Below are positions 7,867-15,907 of a stretch of 19,661 nt of DNA, in pieces (the stretch's first letter is position 1; every line of letters begins with the position of its first letter). The position numbers and the translations under genes were made by a program. The stretch covers positions 1 through 19,661 of the forward strand of contig JAZOBC010000029.1 of assembly GCA_045595795.1 (NCBI GenBank), in the 5' to 3' direction. The stretch comes from UMGS755 sp045595795. GTDB taxonomy: Bacteria; Bacillota; Clostridia; UBA1381; UBA9506. Below the pieces are notes generated by a model that was not told where the DNA came from, did no database searches, and saw only the letters and a list, made by a program, of their open reading frames with translations.

Positions 7867-8418
7867 CTATTCGGAAATTACAGTTAAAAAGACAGCCGGC
7901 ACATCACCGACGCAACGTTGACCGTGAGGATGGGTCGGGTTGAAATAAATGGAATCACCCTGCTCCAAAATCAGCTCTTTATCATCAAAAAGCACGGCTA
8001 CTTTGCCGGACAAAACATAGTTAAACTCCTGCCCAGGATGTGTAACCAGAGCAACCGAATGGTCAGAGGGCTCTAAGGTTACCAGAAGCGGCTGCATAAT
8101 TTTGCCGCCATAACGAAATGCTAAGTCCTCAAAGCTATATCCCGGGTAACGGTCAACGGCACGACCATGGCCGTTTTTTACTACATGGTAGGTATCAAGC
8201 TTTGCCTTCACTCCGGTCATAATCTCTGTAAAATCCACACCGCATTTATTGGCAATTTCATAAATCACACTAATGGGAATATTTTTTCCGTTTTCTTCAT
8301 ATTCCTGATAAACCGCCAGGTCAAGCTTGAGTGCTTCTGCCATTTCTTCCTGAGAAAAACCGCAGGCATCACGCAAACCGCCGATGCGCTCGCCTAACTC
8401 TTTAAATACCTGTTCCAT
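7867..8418 (-). CDS. XRE-family regulator with cupin sensor domain
   Basis: The N-terminus (about residues 8–65) is an XRE/Cro helix-turn-helix: LGERIGGLRDACGFSQEEMA, then a recognition helix and IYEIANKCGVDF. The C-terminus (about 105–181) is a small cupin_2 barrel with THPGQEFNYVLSGKVAVLF and GDSIYFNPTHPHG. Such two-domain proteins sense a small ligand and control nearby metabolic genes. AAGGAGG lies before the ATG and overlaps the argH stop. The next gene is the acyl-CoA ligase, 16 bases on. I infer that it controls the ligase or senses its substrate or product, but I found no operator. Confidence 0.9.
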   Translation of the reverse strand: MEQVFKELGERIGGLRDACGFSQEEMAEALKLDLAVYQEYEENGKNIPISVIYEIANKCGVDFTEIMTGVKAKLDTYHVVKNGHGRAVDRYPGYSFEDLAFRYGGKIMQPLLVTLEPSDHSVALVTHPGQEFNYVLSGKVAVLFDDKELILEQGDSIYFNPTHPHGQRCVGDVPAVFLTVISE

Positions 8419-8430
8419 TGAAAACCCTCC

Positions 8431-9813
8431 TTAGCCTTGTAAGTAGCTTCGACCGTCAGCAATTTCCTGCTTTGTGCGTTCCGGTGCAGGACCGCCTTTT
8501 AACTTTCTGTCACCCACACAGGTTTCCATGCTGATGGCCTCATAAATATCTTCTTCAATTAAAGGTGAACATTCTTTAAATTCTTCTAACGTGAAATCAT
8601 CTAAATTCTTTTGGAGGCTGATGGCCTTTGCCACCATGTTACCCACAATACCGTGAGAATCACGGAACGGAACACCTTTTTTCACCAAATAGTCCGCTAC
8701 ATCGGTGGCATTGGCAAAGCCGCCTTTGGCACCCTTTAACATAACGGATTTTTGCACCTTCATGGTTTGAATCATTTTTTCAAATACAGGAATGCACAGT
8801 TCCACCGTATCCACCGCGTCAAATATAGCTTCTTTATCCTCCTGCATATCTTTATTATATGCAAGGGGCAATCCCTTCATCATCACAAGTAGGGTATTCA
8901 AATCGCCATAAACTCTTCCTGTTTTGCCGCGAATCAACTCTGCAACATCAGGGTTTTTCTTCTGCGGCATAATGGAAGAGCCGGTAGAATAGGCATCGTC
9001 CATTTCCACAAAGGAAAATTCATGGGTTGACCATAAAATCAGTTCCTCGCAGAACCGTGATAAATGCATCATTAAAAGCGAAAGGTCGCTGCAAAGCTCA
9101 ATGGCAAAATCCCGATCACTCACGCCATCTAAAGAGTTATTGGTCACGCTGTCAAAGCCCAACTGCTCTGCCACATATTCACGATTTAAAGGATAGGTGG
9201 TGCCGGCTAATGCACCGGAACCCAGGGGCATACAGTTTATGCGCTTACGGCATTCAGAAAGACGTTGCGCATCGCGCTTTAACATTTCAAAATACGCCAG
9301 TAGATGATGAGCAAAGGTAACCGGCTGCGCTTTTTGCATGTGAGTATATCCCGGCATAATCGTATTGGTATGCTGCTCTGCCAAATCAAGGAGCGTGTTC
9401 ATCAAAGAGCGAACCTGCTCTAAAATCACATCACACTGACGACGCAAGTAAAGTCTGATATCCAGTGCTACTTGGTCGTTGCGGCTTCTGCCTGTGTGCA
9501 GTCTCTTACCCACATCACCGATACGGGCAATAAGCAGGGTCTCCACGTTCATGTGAATGTCTTCGGCGTAGGTATCAAACGATACCTCTCCTGCCTCAAT
9601 ATCCTCCCTGATTTCTTTCAGCGTTTTCTGAATCAGCGCGCTATCTTCCTTAGGAATAATACCACAAAGACCCAACATCCCGGCATGGGCAATTGAGCCT
9701 TCAATATCCTCCCAATACATGCGGCTATCAAACCGAATGGAGGAATTAAAATCATCTACCAATGCGTCAGTTTCCTTGGAAAATCTGCCGCCCCAAAGCT
9801 TTTTCTTTGTCAT
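8431..9813 (-). CDS. argH: Argininosuccinate lyase
   Basis: The enzyme splits argininosuccinate into arginine and fumarate, the last step of arginine synthesis. It belongs to the fumarase/aspartase superfamily, whose signature is GSSIMPQKKNPD, on the flexible loop with the catalytic serine. Other family blocks are KLWGGRFSKETDALVDDFN at the N-terminus, HTGRSRNDQVALD, and PGYTHMQKAQPV. Length 460 is typical. AAAGGACG precedes the ATG. argG lies upstream, separated by 87 bases that contain a strong hairpin; the XRE–cupin gene starts 12 bases after the stop. Confidence 0.97.
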   Translation of the reverse strand: MTKKKLWGGRFSKETDALVDDFNSSIRFDSRMYWEDIEGSIAHAGMLGLCGIIPKEDSALIQKTLKEIREDIEAGEVSFDTYAEDIHMNVETLLIARIGDVGKRLHTGRSRNDQVALDIRLYLRRQCDVILEQVRSLMNTLLDLAEQHTNTIMPGYTHMQKAQPVTFAHHLLAYFEMLKRDAQRLSECRKRINCMPLGSGALAGTTYPLNREYVAEQLGFDSVTNNSLDGVSDRDFAIELCSDLSLLMMHLSRFCEELILWSTHEFSFVEMDDAYSTGSSIMPQKKNPDVAELIRGKTGRVYGDLNTLLVMMKGLPLAYNKDMQEDKEAIFDAVDTVELCIPVFEKMIQTMKVQKSVMLKGAKGGFANATDVADYLVKKGVPFRDSHGIVGNMVAKAISLQKNLDDFTLEEFKECSPLIEEDIYEAISMETCVGDRKLKGGPAPERTKQEIADGRSYLQG

Positions 9814-9846
9814 GATTGCGGGCGTCCTTTCTATCTTACAAAATCA

Positions 9847-9879
9847 AGATAAGAGCGGAGGAATCCTCTGCTCTTATCT
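9847..9879 (-). terminator. Strong hairpin between argG and argH (attenuator or processing site)
   Basis: AGATAAGAGC (9847–9856) pairs with GCTCTTATCT (9870–9879). An inner GGAGG/CCTCT extension brings the stem to 15 bp around a 3-base loop. In the transcript direction (minus) the tail is TTGATTTTGT, only partly U-rich. It may therefore terminate part of the argG transcripts, or cap and process the 3' end of argG mRNA. Confidence 0.6.
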
Positions 9880-9900
9880 CATGTATCAGTGAATTTTTTC

Positions 9901-11127
9901 TTACAGAAGCTTTTCGCCGTTCTTCTTTTTCATCATTGCACGAACTCTTAAGGGCAGTCCAAACAAGTTGATAAAGCCACCTGCATCCTTCTGGTCATAC
10001 ACTTCATCTTCGCTGAAGGTTGCAATTTCTTCATCATAGAGAGAATAAGGAGAGGTTGTGCCTGCAGCCATGCAGTTACCTTTGTAAAGCTTCATTCTCA
10101 CGCTACCGGTTACAGTTTCCTGCGTTGCATCAACAAAAGCACTCATTGCCTCGCGCAGCGGTGTATACCAAAGACCGTTATAAACTAAATCTGCAAAATC
10201 GTTAGCAACGTTTAATTTGTAGTGGAGTGTATCTTTATCAAGGCAGATGTACTCCAGTTCCTTGTGTGCTGCGTAAAGAAGAGTTCCACCGGGGGTTTCA
10301 TACACGCCGCGGCTCTTCATGCCCACCAGTCTGTTTTCAACAATATCATCAATACCAACGCCGTTAGCAGCTGCCAGTTCATTCGCCTTTGTTAAAAGCT
10401 CAACAGCACTGCTGTAACGAACACCGTCAATGGCAACGGGAACACCCTTTTCAAAATCAATGGTCACATAGGTCGGTGTGTCGGGTGCCTGCTCGGGAGA
10501 TACCATCAGCTTCAAAATTTTATCATACTGGGGTTCATTGGCAGGATCTTCCAAATCCATACCCTCATGGCTCAGGTGCCAGATGTTTCTATCCATGGAA
10601 TAGTTATCTTCCTTGGTAACAGGAACGGGAATGCCACGAGCCTCAGCATATTCAATTTCTTCTTCACGAGATTTAATATCCCACATTCTCCAGGGAGCAA
10701 TAATCTTCAGATGAGGAGCCAGTGCCTTAATGGTCAACTCAAAACGAACCTGGTCATTACCCTTACCGGTACAACCGTGGCAAATGGCAGTTGCGCCTTC
10801 TTTTTCTGCAATTTCAACCAATCTTTTCGCAATGCAGGGTCTTGCATGAGATGTACCCAGCAGATATTTTCCTTCATAAACCGCACCTGCTTTTAAGGTC
10901 GGCCAAATAAAGTCATTTACATATTCTTCACGCAGGTCTTCAATATAAAGCTTAGAAGCACCGGTTTTCAGTGCCTTTTCTTCAAGACCTTCGGTTTCTT
11001 TACCCTGACCCACGTCACCGCACACTGCGATTACTTCATAGTCAAAATTTTCTTTCAGCCAGGGGATAATGATAGACGTATCCAAACCGCCGGAATACGC
11101 AAGAATAACTTTTTCTTTCGTTGCCAT
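9901..11127 (-). CDS. argG: Argininosuccinate synthase
   Basis: The enzyme joins citrulline and aspartate with ATP to form argininosuccinate. The N-terminal PP-loop is VILAYSGGLDTSI; further family blocks are AVCGDVGQG, CHGCTGKGNDQVRFE, IAPWR and YSMDRNIWHLSHEG. A TTG five codons upstream keeps the frame open, but GGAGG lies 8 bases before the ATG at 11127, and MATKEKVILAYSGG is the family N-terminus. Length is 408 residues. It is the first gene after a consensus promoter and divergent from ruvC. No clear ARG box was seen. Confidence 0.97.
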   Translation of the reverse strand: MATKEKVILAYSGGLDTSIIIPWLKENFDYEVIAVCGDVGQGKETEGLEEKALKTGASKLYIEDLREEYVNDFIWPTLKAGAVYEGKYLLGTSHARPCIAKRLVEIAEKEGATAICHGCTGKGNDQVRFELTIKALAPHLKIIAPWRMWDIKSREEEIEYAEARGIPVPVTKEDNYSMDRNIWHLSHEGMDLEDPANEPQYDKILKLMVSPEQAPDTPTYVTIDFEKGVPVAIDGVRYSSAVELLTKANELAAANGVGIDDIVENRLVGMKSRGVYETPGGTLLYAAHKELEYICLDKDTLHYKLNVANDFADLVYNGLWYTPLREAMSAFVDATQETVTGSVRMKLYKGNCMAAGTTSPYSLYDEEIATFSEDEVYDQKDAGGFINLFGLPLRVRAMMKKKNGEKLL

Positions 11128-11175
11128 TTGCAATTCCTCCAAAACTATGTTAAAATAATAATATCATTGCTTAAT

Positions 11176-11204
11176 ATTATATCGTAGATTCCAAAAAATC
11201 TCAA
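11176..11204 (-). promoter_or_regulatory. Sigma-A promoter for argG and probably the downstream cluster
   Basis: On the minus strand, TTGAGA (11199–11204) is followed by a 17-base spacer and a perfect TATAAT (11176–11181), about 50 bases before the argG ATG. It is the only good promoter I see for the minus-strand run down to 3563. Confidence 0.8.
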
Positions 11205-11262
11205 CATATTTTTGAAAAAAAACGCAAAAAAATCAATTTTTCTGGCGTTTGAGGTATGAATT

Positions 11263-11763
11263 ATGATCATTATGGGTATTGACCCCGGTATTGCAACCAT
11301 TGGCTATGGTGTCATCAGCTATCAATCCGGCCACTTTAGCGTGATTGATTATGGTGCTGTCACAACCAAGGCAGGCATGAAGCTGTCTGACAGACTGCGA
11401 AATATTTATGAAGATGTGAGCATTTTAATTGAGCGTTTTCGTCCCGATGCCTTTGCGGTGGAAGAGCTGTTTTTTAACACCAACATCACCACCGGCATTT
11501 CCGTGGCGCATGGCCGCGGCGTGATTATGCTGGCGGCCTCGGTGCAGAACGTGCCAATTTATGAATATACACCCCTGCAGGTCAAGCAAGGCGTTGCAGG
11601 CTATGGCAGAGCCGACAAAGCCCAGGTGCAACGCATGGTGAAATCTCTTTTGGGACTTTCTGCTGTGCCCAAGCCGGACGATACAGCTGATGCACTGGCC
11701 ATTGCTATTTGCCATGCCCACGCCTCAGGCTATCAGACTTTGACCCACTCACAGGGTGTTTAA
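11263..11763 (+). CDS. ruvC: Crossover junction endodeoxyribonuclease RuvC
   Basis: This dimeric RNase H-fold nuclease resolves Holliday junctions by symmetric nicking. The catalytic acids are visible: D7 (MGIDPG), E67 (AVEELFF), and D140 and D143 (KPDDTADALA). At 166 residues it is usual in length. GAGGT lies 7 bases before the ATG. It is first in a ruvC–ruvA–ruvB run with gaps of 12 and 17 bases and is divergent from argG. No clear promoter of its own was identified in the AT-rich 135-base gap. Confidence 0.97.
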   Translation: MIIMGIDPGIATIGYGVISYQSGHFSVIDYGAVTTKAGMKLSDRLRNIYEDVSILIERFRPDAFAVEELFFNTNITTGISVAHGRGVIMLAASVQNVPIYEYTPLQVKQGVAGYGRADKAQVQRMVKSLLGLSAVPKPDDTADALAIAICHAHASGYQTLTHSQGV

Positions 11764-11775
11764 AGGAGGAACAAT

Positions 11776-12372
11776 ATGATTGCTTTTATCAGCGGAACTG
11801 TGGAAGCGTTGGAAGAAAATGCCGCTATTATTGATACAGGCAGCATAGGCTACCGTGTTTTCATGTCGCCTTACAGCCTTTCGACCTTGTCAAAGGGCAG
11901 TCACACAAAAATATATACATATTTGAAGGTGGCAGAAGATGCCATGGACCTATATGGTTTTTTATCTGCCGAAGAGCTATCCATGTTCCGTCGCATCATT
12001 TCGGTTTCGGGTGCCGGTCCCAAAGCCGGACTTGCCATTTTATCGGTTCTGCGGCCTGCTGAATTTGCTTTAGCCGTTGTCACCGGAGATTTTAAAGCCA
12101 TTACCCGCGCTCAGGGTGTGGGCCCAAAGCTTGCACAAAAAATTGTTTTAGAACTGAAAGACAAGTTGGATAACAGCGACTTTATTAAAACCACAAATAA
12201 CACGGAAAGCTTTACTCCGATCCCCCACAGCGGTGATAGTGAAGCTATTGAAGCGCTGTGTGCCTTGGGATATACCCAGTCAGAGGCCGCCCGTGCCGTC
12301 AGCGAAGCCGAAGGCAGCAATGTTTCGGAAATCATTACAAGTGCCTTGAAAATCTTGGCAAAAAATTTGTGA
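11776..12372 (+). CDS. ruvA: Holliday junction DNA helicase subunit RuvA
   Basis: RuvA forms a tetramer that holds the Holliday junction and loads RuvB. The N-terminal OB-fold domain starts MIAFISGTVEALEENAAIID. Helix-hairpin-helix motifs are visible as ISVSGAGPKAGLAIL and ITRAQGVGPKLAQKIVLELK. After a flexible linker, the C-terminal domain III (EAIEALCALGYTQSEAARAV) contacts RuvB. Length 198 is standard. AAAGGAGGAA precedes the ATG. Confidence 0.97.
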   Translation: MIAFISGTVEALEENAAIIDTGSIGYRVFMSPYSLSTLSKGSHTKIYTYLKVAEDAMDLYGFLSAEELSMFRRIISVSGAGPKAGLAILSVLRPAEFALAVVTGDFKAITRAQGVGPKLAQKIVLELKDKLDNSDFIKTTNNTESFTPIPHSGDSEAIEALCALGYTQSEAARAVSEAEGSNVSEIITSALKILAKNL

Positions 12373-12389
12373 TAAAAGGAGCCTGACTC

Positions 12390-13421
12390 ATGCCTTTTGA
12401 TGAAATGCAAGAAGACAGAATTATTTCTACCCGCACATTAGGTGAGGATGCTGACGCTGAATATAGCCTGCGTCCCCGACACTTACATGAATATATCGGT
12501 CAGAGCAAGGTGAAAGAAAACATGAAGGTGTTCATTCGCGCTGCCAAAGAGCGAAATGACCCCTTAGACCACGTTTTGCTCTATGGTCCGCCGGGACTGG
12601 GTAAAACTACCCTGGCCGGCATCATTGCCAATGAAATGGGCGTAAACATTCGTGTAACCTCCGGCCCCTCCATTGAACGGGCAGGCGATTTGGCAGCCAT
12701 TTTAACCGGTCTTTCTCAGCACGATATTTTGTTTATTGATGAAATCCACCGTTTGAGTCGCCATGTTGAGGAAATTCTCTATCCTGCCATGGAAGACTTT
12801 TCCTTGGATATCATTTTAGGCAAAGGCCCCGGCGCTCATTCTGTTCGGTTGGATTTGCCCCGCTTTACTTTAATTGGCGCCACCACCCGTACAGGGCTTT
12901 TAAGCGCACCGCTAAGAGACCGTTTTGGTGTGATTAACCGTTTGGAATTATATACCCCCGAGGAGCTTGACGAAATTATCCGTCGGTCAGCTGATATTCT
13001 GGATACAAAAATTGATCCTGATGGCTCTTTGGAAATTGGAAAACGTTCTCGCGGAACGCCGCGAATTGCCAACCGCCTGTTAAAGCGCGTTCGTGACTTT
13101 GCACAGGTGAAAGGCGATGGCATTATCACACGTGAACTGGCAGATTTAGCACTGACCACCATGGAAATTGACGACATGGGCTTAGATGCCATCGACCGCC
13201 GTATGATGCTGTTTATCATCGAAAACTTCGGCGGTGGTCCTGTGGGGCTTGAAACCCTTGCTGCCTCCATTGGCGAAGATGCCGGCACCATTGAGGATGT
13301 GTATGAGCCTTATCTCTTGCAAATCGGCTTTTTGAACCGAACCCCCCGAGGCAGAATGGCAACCGCCAAGGCCTATGCACATTTTAAAATCCCCTATACA
13401 ACGGAACTACGTTTTGATTGA
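12390..13421 (+). CDS. ruvB: Holliday junction DNA helicase subunit RuvB
   Basis: This AAA+ hexameric motor drives branch migration with RuvA. Walker A is GPPGLGKTT (residues 66–74) and Walker B is LFIDEIH (D117/E118). Sensor 1 is in TLIGATTRTGLLSAPLRDRF, which also carries the arginine-finger region. The C-terminal winged-helix domain contains RRMMLFIIENFGGGPVGLET. Length 343 is standard. AAAGGAG lies before the ATG, and ruvA ends 17 bases upstream. A bidirectional terminator follows. Confidence 0.98.
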   Translation: MPFDEMQEDRIISTRTLGEDADAEYSLRPRHLHEYIGQSKVKENMKVFIRAAKERNDPLDHVLLYGPPGLGKTTLAGIIANEMGVNIRVTSGPSIERAGDLAAILTGLSQHDILFIDEIHRLSRHVEEILYPAMEDFSLDIILGKGPGAHSVRLDLPRFTLIGATTRTGLLSAPLRDRFGVINRLELYTPEELDEIIRRSADILDTKIDPDGSLEIGKRSRGTPRIANRLLKRVRDFAQVKGDGIITRELADLALTTMEIDDMGLDAIDRRMMLFIIENFGGGPVGLETLAASIGEDAGTIEDVYEPYLLQIGFLNRTPRGRMATAKAYAHFKIPYTTELRFD

Positions 13422-13476
13422 AATTCTCGGTGTAGCAACATGCGTACACCACCCAAAGCTATTTTGCGTCCACCTC

Positions 13477-13511
13477 AAAAGGGGCTGTAGCATTTCGCTA
13501 CAGCCCCTTTT
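13477..13511. terminator. Bidirectional terminator between ruvB and FGGY kinase
   Basis: AAAAGGGGCTGTAGC (13477–13491) pairs perfectly with GCTACAGCCCCTTTT (13497–13511) around ATTTC. It ends ruvB (+) and the convergent kinase (−). A weaker GGTGTA/TACACC hairpin lies just upstream, at about 13429–13450. Confidence 0.88.
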
Positions 13512-13524
13512 ATCTTCTGTTTTG

Positions 13525-14922
13525 TTAGTTCAGCAAATCATCTAACTCTGTATATTTTTGATATGTTTCACGATAGTCCACGCCTGCCGGCTCATAGGAT
13601 TTTTTCGTCTTAACAATGTTCTCCGTAGCGCTGATAACAGAGGTATAAACTCCAGCACCGACACCGGCCAAAATGGCAGAGCCAAGGCACGCGGTCTCAG
13701 ACTGTGCCAGCGACGTCAATCGAATACCTGTCATATCTGCCTTAATCTGATTCCACAAAGGGCTCTTAGAACCACCGCCCATAATGCGGATTTCTTCTAC
13801 CGGCAGATTCATATAGTCTAAGTTGCTCTTAAGCATGCAAGCCACAGCCTCTAAAATACTGCGAACAAAATGACCACGGGTATGCTGCAGGGTAAGACCA
13901 TAAAAAGCACCCTTTGCATCAGGATTATACTTCGGCATGGTAGAACCGCAAAGGTGAGGCAGAAACACCAGACCATCACTGCCCGGGGGAACCTCCTCGG
14001 CAAGCTTGTCAAGCTCAATGAAATCATAGTTCTCACAAAGGGCATTCTTAAACCATTTAAGGCTCATGCCTGCAGTTGTTGTCCATAAAATACCGGCATA
14101 GCCACCGTCGTAATTATAATGGCATGGCACCTTACTATCCGGATTATAGGGCGGAATGCTTTCCTCCGGCACAAACAACACCATGGTCGTTCCGGTCATT
14201 TCGCTGATAATGCCGGGACGCACCACACCGGCTCCGATGGCTCCTGCCACCTGATCCATAGCACCGGTCATTACCTGAATGCCGTTATAGTTGCCAACAG
14301 GCTTTGCACTATCCATCAGCTTCGGGAGCATATTCTGAGAAACGCCGATATAATCCAGCATTTCCTGCCACCATTCACCTGTTCGAATATCAAAATATAA
14401 GCTGGAGGACTGCAGGGTTTTTTCTGTGACAAATTCCCCTGTCAGCTTATAGAGCAAATAATCCTCAAGCAGAAAAATCTTTTTTGTTTTTGCCCACTGT
14501 TCAGGCTCGTTCTGTTTCACCCAGAGCAGCTTGCAAGCCGGCCATGTTGCTGTAATTTCCGGCTGACCAGTCACCTCATAAACCTTTTGAACACCAAACT
14601 CTGCCTCAATCACTTCGGCTTCCTTGTCTGCTCGGTTATCCAGCCACACGATGGCATCGCGAGTGGGTTGTCCCGCCTCATCTGTCAGAATCAGAGTTTC
14701 ACATTGTGTGTCAATGCTCATAGCACCCACTGAAAGACCTTGTGTCACTTCATCCACAGCCTGCAAAAACAGTTTCCAATAGGCTTCAGGATCAAATTCC
14801 ACCTGGTTGCCCTCTTGCTTCAATATGTAATCTACCGTTGTTTGAGAGAGCATTTCGCCTTCTTCACTAAAAACGGCCGCTTTAATAGAGGTCGTTCCCA
14901 CGTCAACACCTAATAAATTCAT
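13525..14922 (-). CDS. FGGY-family carbohydrate kinase
   Basis: This ATP-dependent sugar kinase has the ASKHA fold. The phosphate-1 motif DVGTTSIKA is at the N-terminus, IVWLDNRAD is a family sugar-contact region, GAMDQVAGAIG carries the catalytic Asp (about residue 230), and IMGGGSKSPLWNQ is the C-terminal adenosine motif. Length 465 is a little short of XylB (about 485–500). The FGGY family phosphorylates many ketoses and polyols (xylulose, ribulose, glycerol, erythritol), so the substrate cannot be assigned. It lies 54 bases downstream of the deoR-type gene, behind a TIM-like and a YjbQ-like gene. AAAGGTGG precedes the ATG. Confidence 0.92.
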   Translation of the reverse strand: MNLLGVDVGTTSIKAAVFSEEGEMLSQTTVDYILKQEGNQVEFDPEAYWKLFLQAVDEVTQGLSVGAMSIDTQCETLILTDEAGQPTRDAIVWLDNRADKEAEVIEAEFGVQKVYEVTGQPEITATWPACKLLWVKQNEPEQWAKTKKIFLLEDYLLYKLTGEFVTEKTLQSSSLYFDIRTGEWWQEMLDYIGVSQNMLPKLMDSAKPVGNYNGIQVMTGAMDQVAGAIGAGVVRPGIISEMTGTTMVLFVPEESIPPYNPDSKVPCHYNYDGGYAGILWTTTAGMSLKWFKNALCENYDFIELDKLAEEVPPGSDGLVFLPHLCGSTMPKYNPDAKGAFYGLTLQHTRGHFVRSILEAVACMLKSNLDYMNLPVEEIRIMGGGSKSPLWNQIKADMTGIRLTSLAQSETACLGSAILAGVGAGVYTSVISATENIVKTKKSYEPAGVDYRETYQKYTELDDLLN

Positions 14923-14976
14923 GTTTCATAACCACCTTTCTCGTGCAGCTTGGCTGCCCATAAAAAGTTTTTATAT

Positions 14977-15741
14977 TTAATCCACCAAAATCAAATTTGG
15001 CTTTGCCTTTTTCAATTTCATAACGGTTTCTTTTGCAATGTTTGCATTGGTTACAATATCAGTCACAGCAGAAAGTGGCGCAATGTGAGAAAAGGCCACA
15101 CGGTCAAACTTACTGTAATCTGCCACAACAATCTGTAGGGCCGAACGCTCAATCATGCTACGGCAAATCTCTGTTTCCTGCTCGTGATAGGTAGAAAGCC
15201 CCCGGCTCACGTCAACACCATCCACCGACAAAATCAGCTTGTCTACCCGATAGTCTGACAACTGGCGCAGGGCATCATTGCCATAAGTGAACTGATATTT
15301 TGTGTTTACGCTGCCACCCAAGAGCACAACACTAAAGTTAGGATTTTCTGCCGCTTCAGTGGCAACCGCCACAGAGTTTGTCACAATTTTCAAATCCTTG
15401 TGCTGGGACAGCATCCGCAGCACAAAAAGCGTTGTACTACCGGCATTCATCATAATGGTATCACTATCGTGAATTAACTGCGGCAGATACGAAGCTATGG
15501 CCTTTTTAGGTGCCACATTAGCAGCAGAGCGTTGGTGCAGACTCATATTGTAATAGGTTCTGTATGAGCTGATGGCGCCGCCATGCACACGTGACAAGAG
15601 CCCTTTTGTTTCTAAATCCTCTAAATCCATGCGAATGGTAACTTGAGAAATCTGAAACAGTTTGCTGAGAGCACCAACCGTCACGCGGCCATCTCGATTT
15701 AAAATTTCTAAAATTTTCTCTCTCCGCGCTTCTACATTCAT
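14977..15741 (-). CDS. DeoR/GlpR-family transcriptional repressor
   Basis: The N-terminal winged helix-turn-helix follows the DeoR signature: RREKILEILNRDGRVTVGA, then a recognition helix in SQVTIRMDLEDLETKGLLSR, then VHGGA. The C-terminal sugar-phosphate sensor domain (DeoRC) contains NAGSTTLFVLRML, ILSVDGVDVSRGLST and VVADYSKFDR. Length 254 is typical. These repressors usually bind a phosphorylated sugar made by the locus they control. The ribosome site is AGGGGAAG. The kinase follows after 54 bases. Candidate operators are the TTTCG repeats in the promoter of the TIM-like gene (17341–17381). Confidence 0.93.
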   Translation of the reverse strand: MNVEARREKILEILNRDGRVTVGALSKLFQISQVTIRMDLEDLETKGLLSRVHGGAISSYRTYYNMSLHQRSAANVAPKKAIASYLPQLIHDSDTIMMNAGSTTLFVLRMLSQHKDLKIVTNSVAVATEAAENPNFSVVLLGGSVNTKYQFTYGNDALRQLSDYRVDKLILSVDGVDVSRGLSTYHEQETEICRSMIERSALQIVVADYSKFDRVAFSHIAPLSAVTDIVTNANIAKETVMKLKKAKPNLILVD

Positions 15742-15816
15742 GTACTTCCCCTGCCCTTCTCTGAATGCGACAAAAAATATTACCCAAAAGCCTCATTCAT
15801 TCTTTTATAATTATGG

Positions 15817-15872
15817 CAAAAGCCACCTGGGCGATGGGACGCAGGGCAAGCACCCTCGTCCCATCCGGTGGC
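15817..15872 (-). terminator. Three-tier hairpin between yjbQ-like and deoR-type genes
   Basis: GCCACC (15822–15827) pairs with GGTGGC (15867–15872), ATGGGAC (15834–15840) with GTCCCAT (15858–15864), and AGGG (15843–15846) with CCCT (15853–15856). On the minus strand it is followed by TTTT and a mixed sequence. It starts 36 bases after the yjbQ stop, so it is a terminator, possibly leaky. Confidence 0.65.
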
Positions 15873-15907
15873 CTATTGTTTGTTTTATGTATGAATTGAA
15901 CCGAAAA

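Noticed and set aside
11128..11175. Possible ARG box for ArgR before argG
   Set aside because: AT-rich sequence gives only loose matches to the TGAATA-N-TTCA-type operator. None is convincing.
11220..11250. AAACGC/GCGTTT inverted repeat enclosing A and T runs just before the ruvC ribosome site
   Set aside because: The stem is mostly A-T, lies in an AT-rich gap and has no clear link to a known regulator. I could not tell it from chance.
12836..13291. 151-residue minus-strand reading frame inside ruvB
   Set aside because: It is Ser/Arg-rich antisense of a well-conserved ruvB and has no ribosome site or motif.
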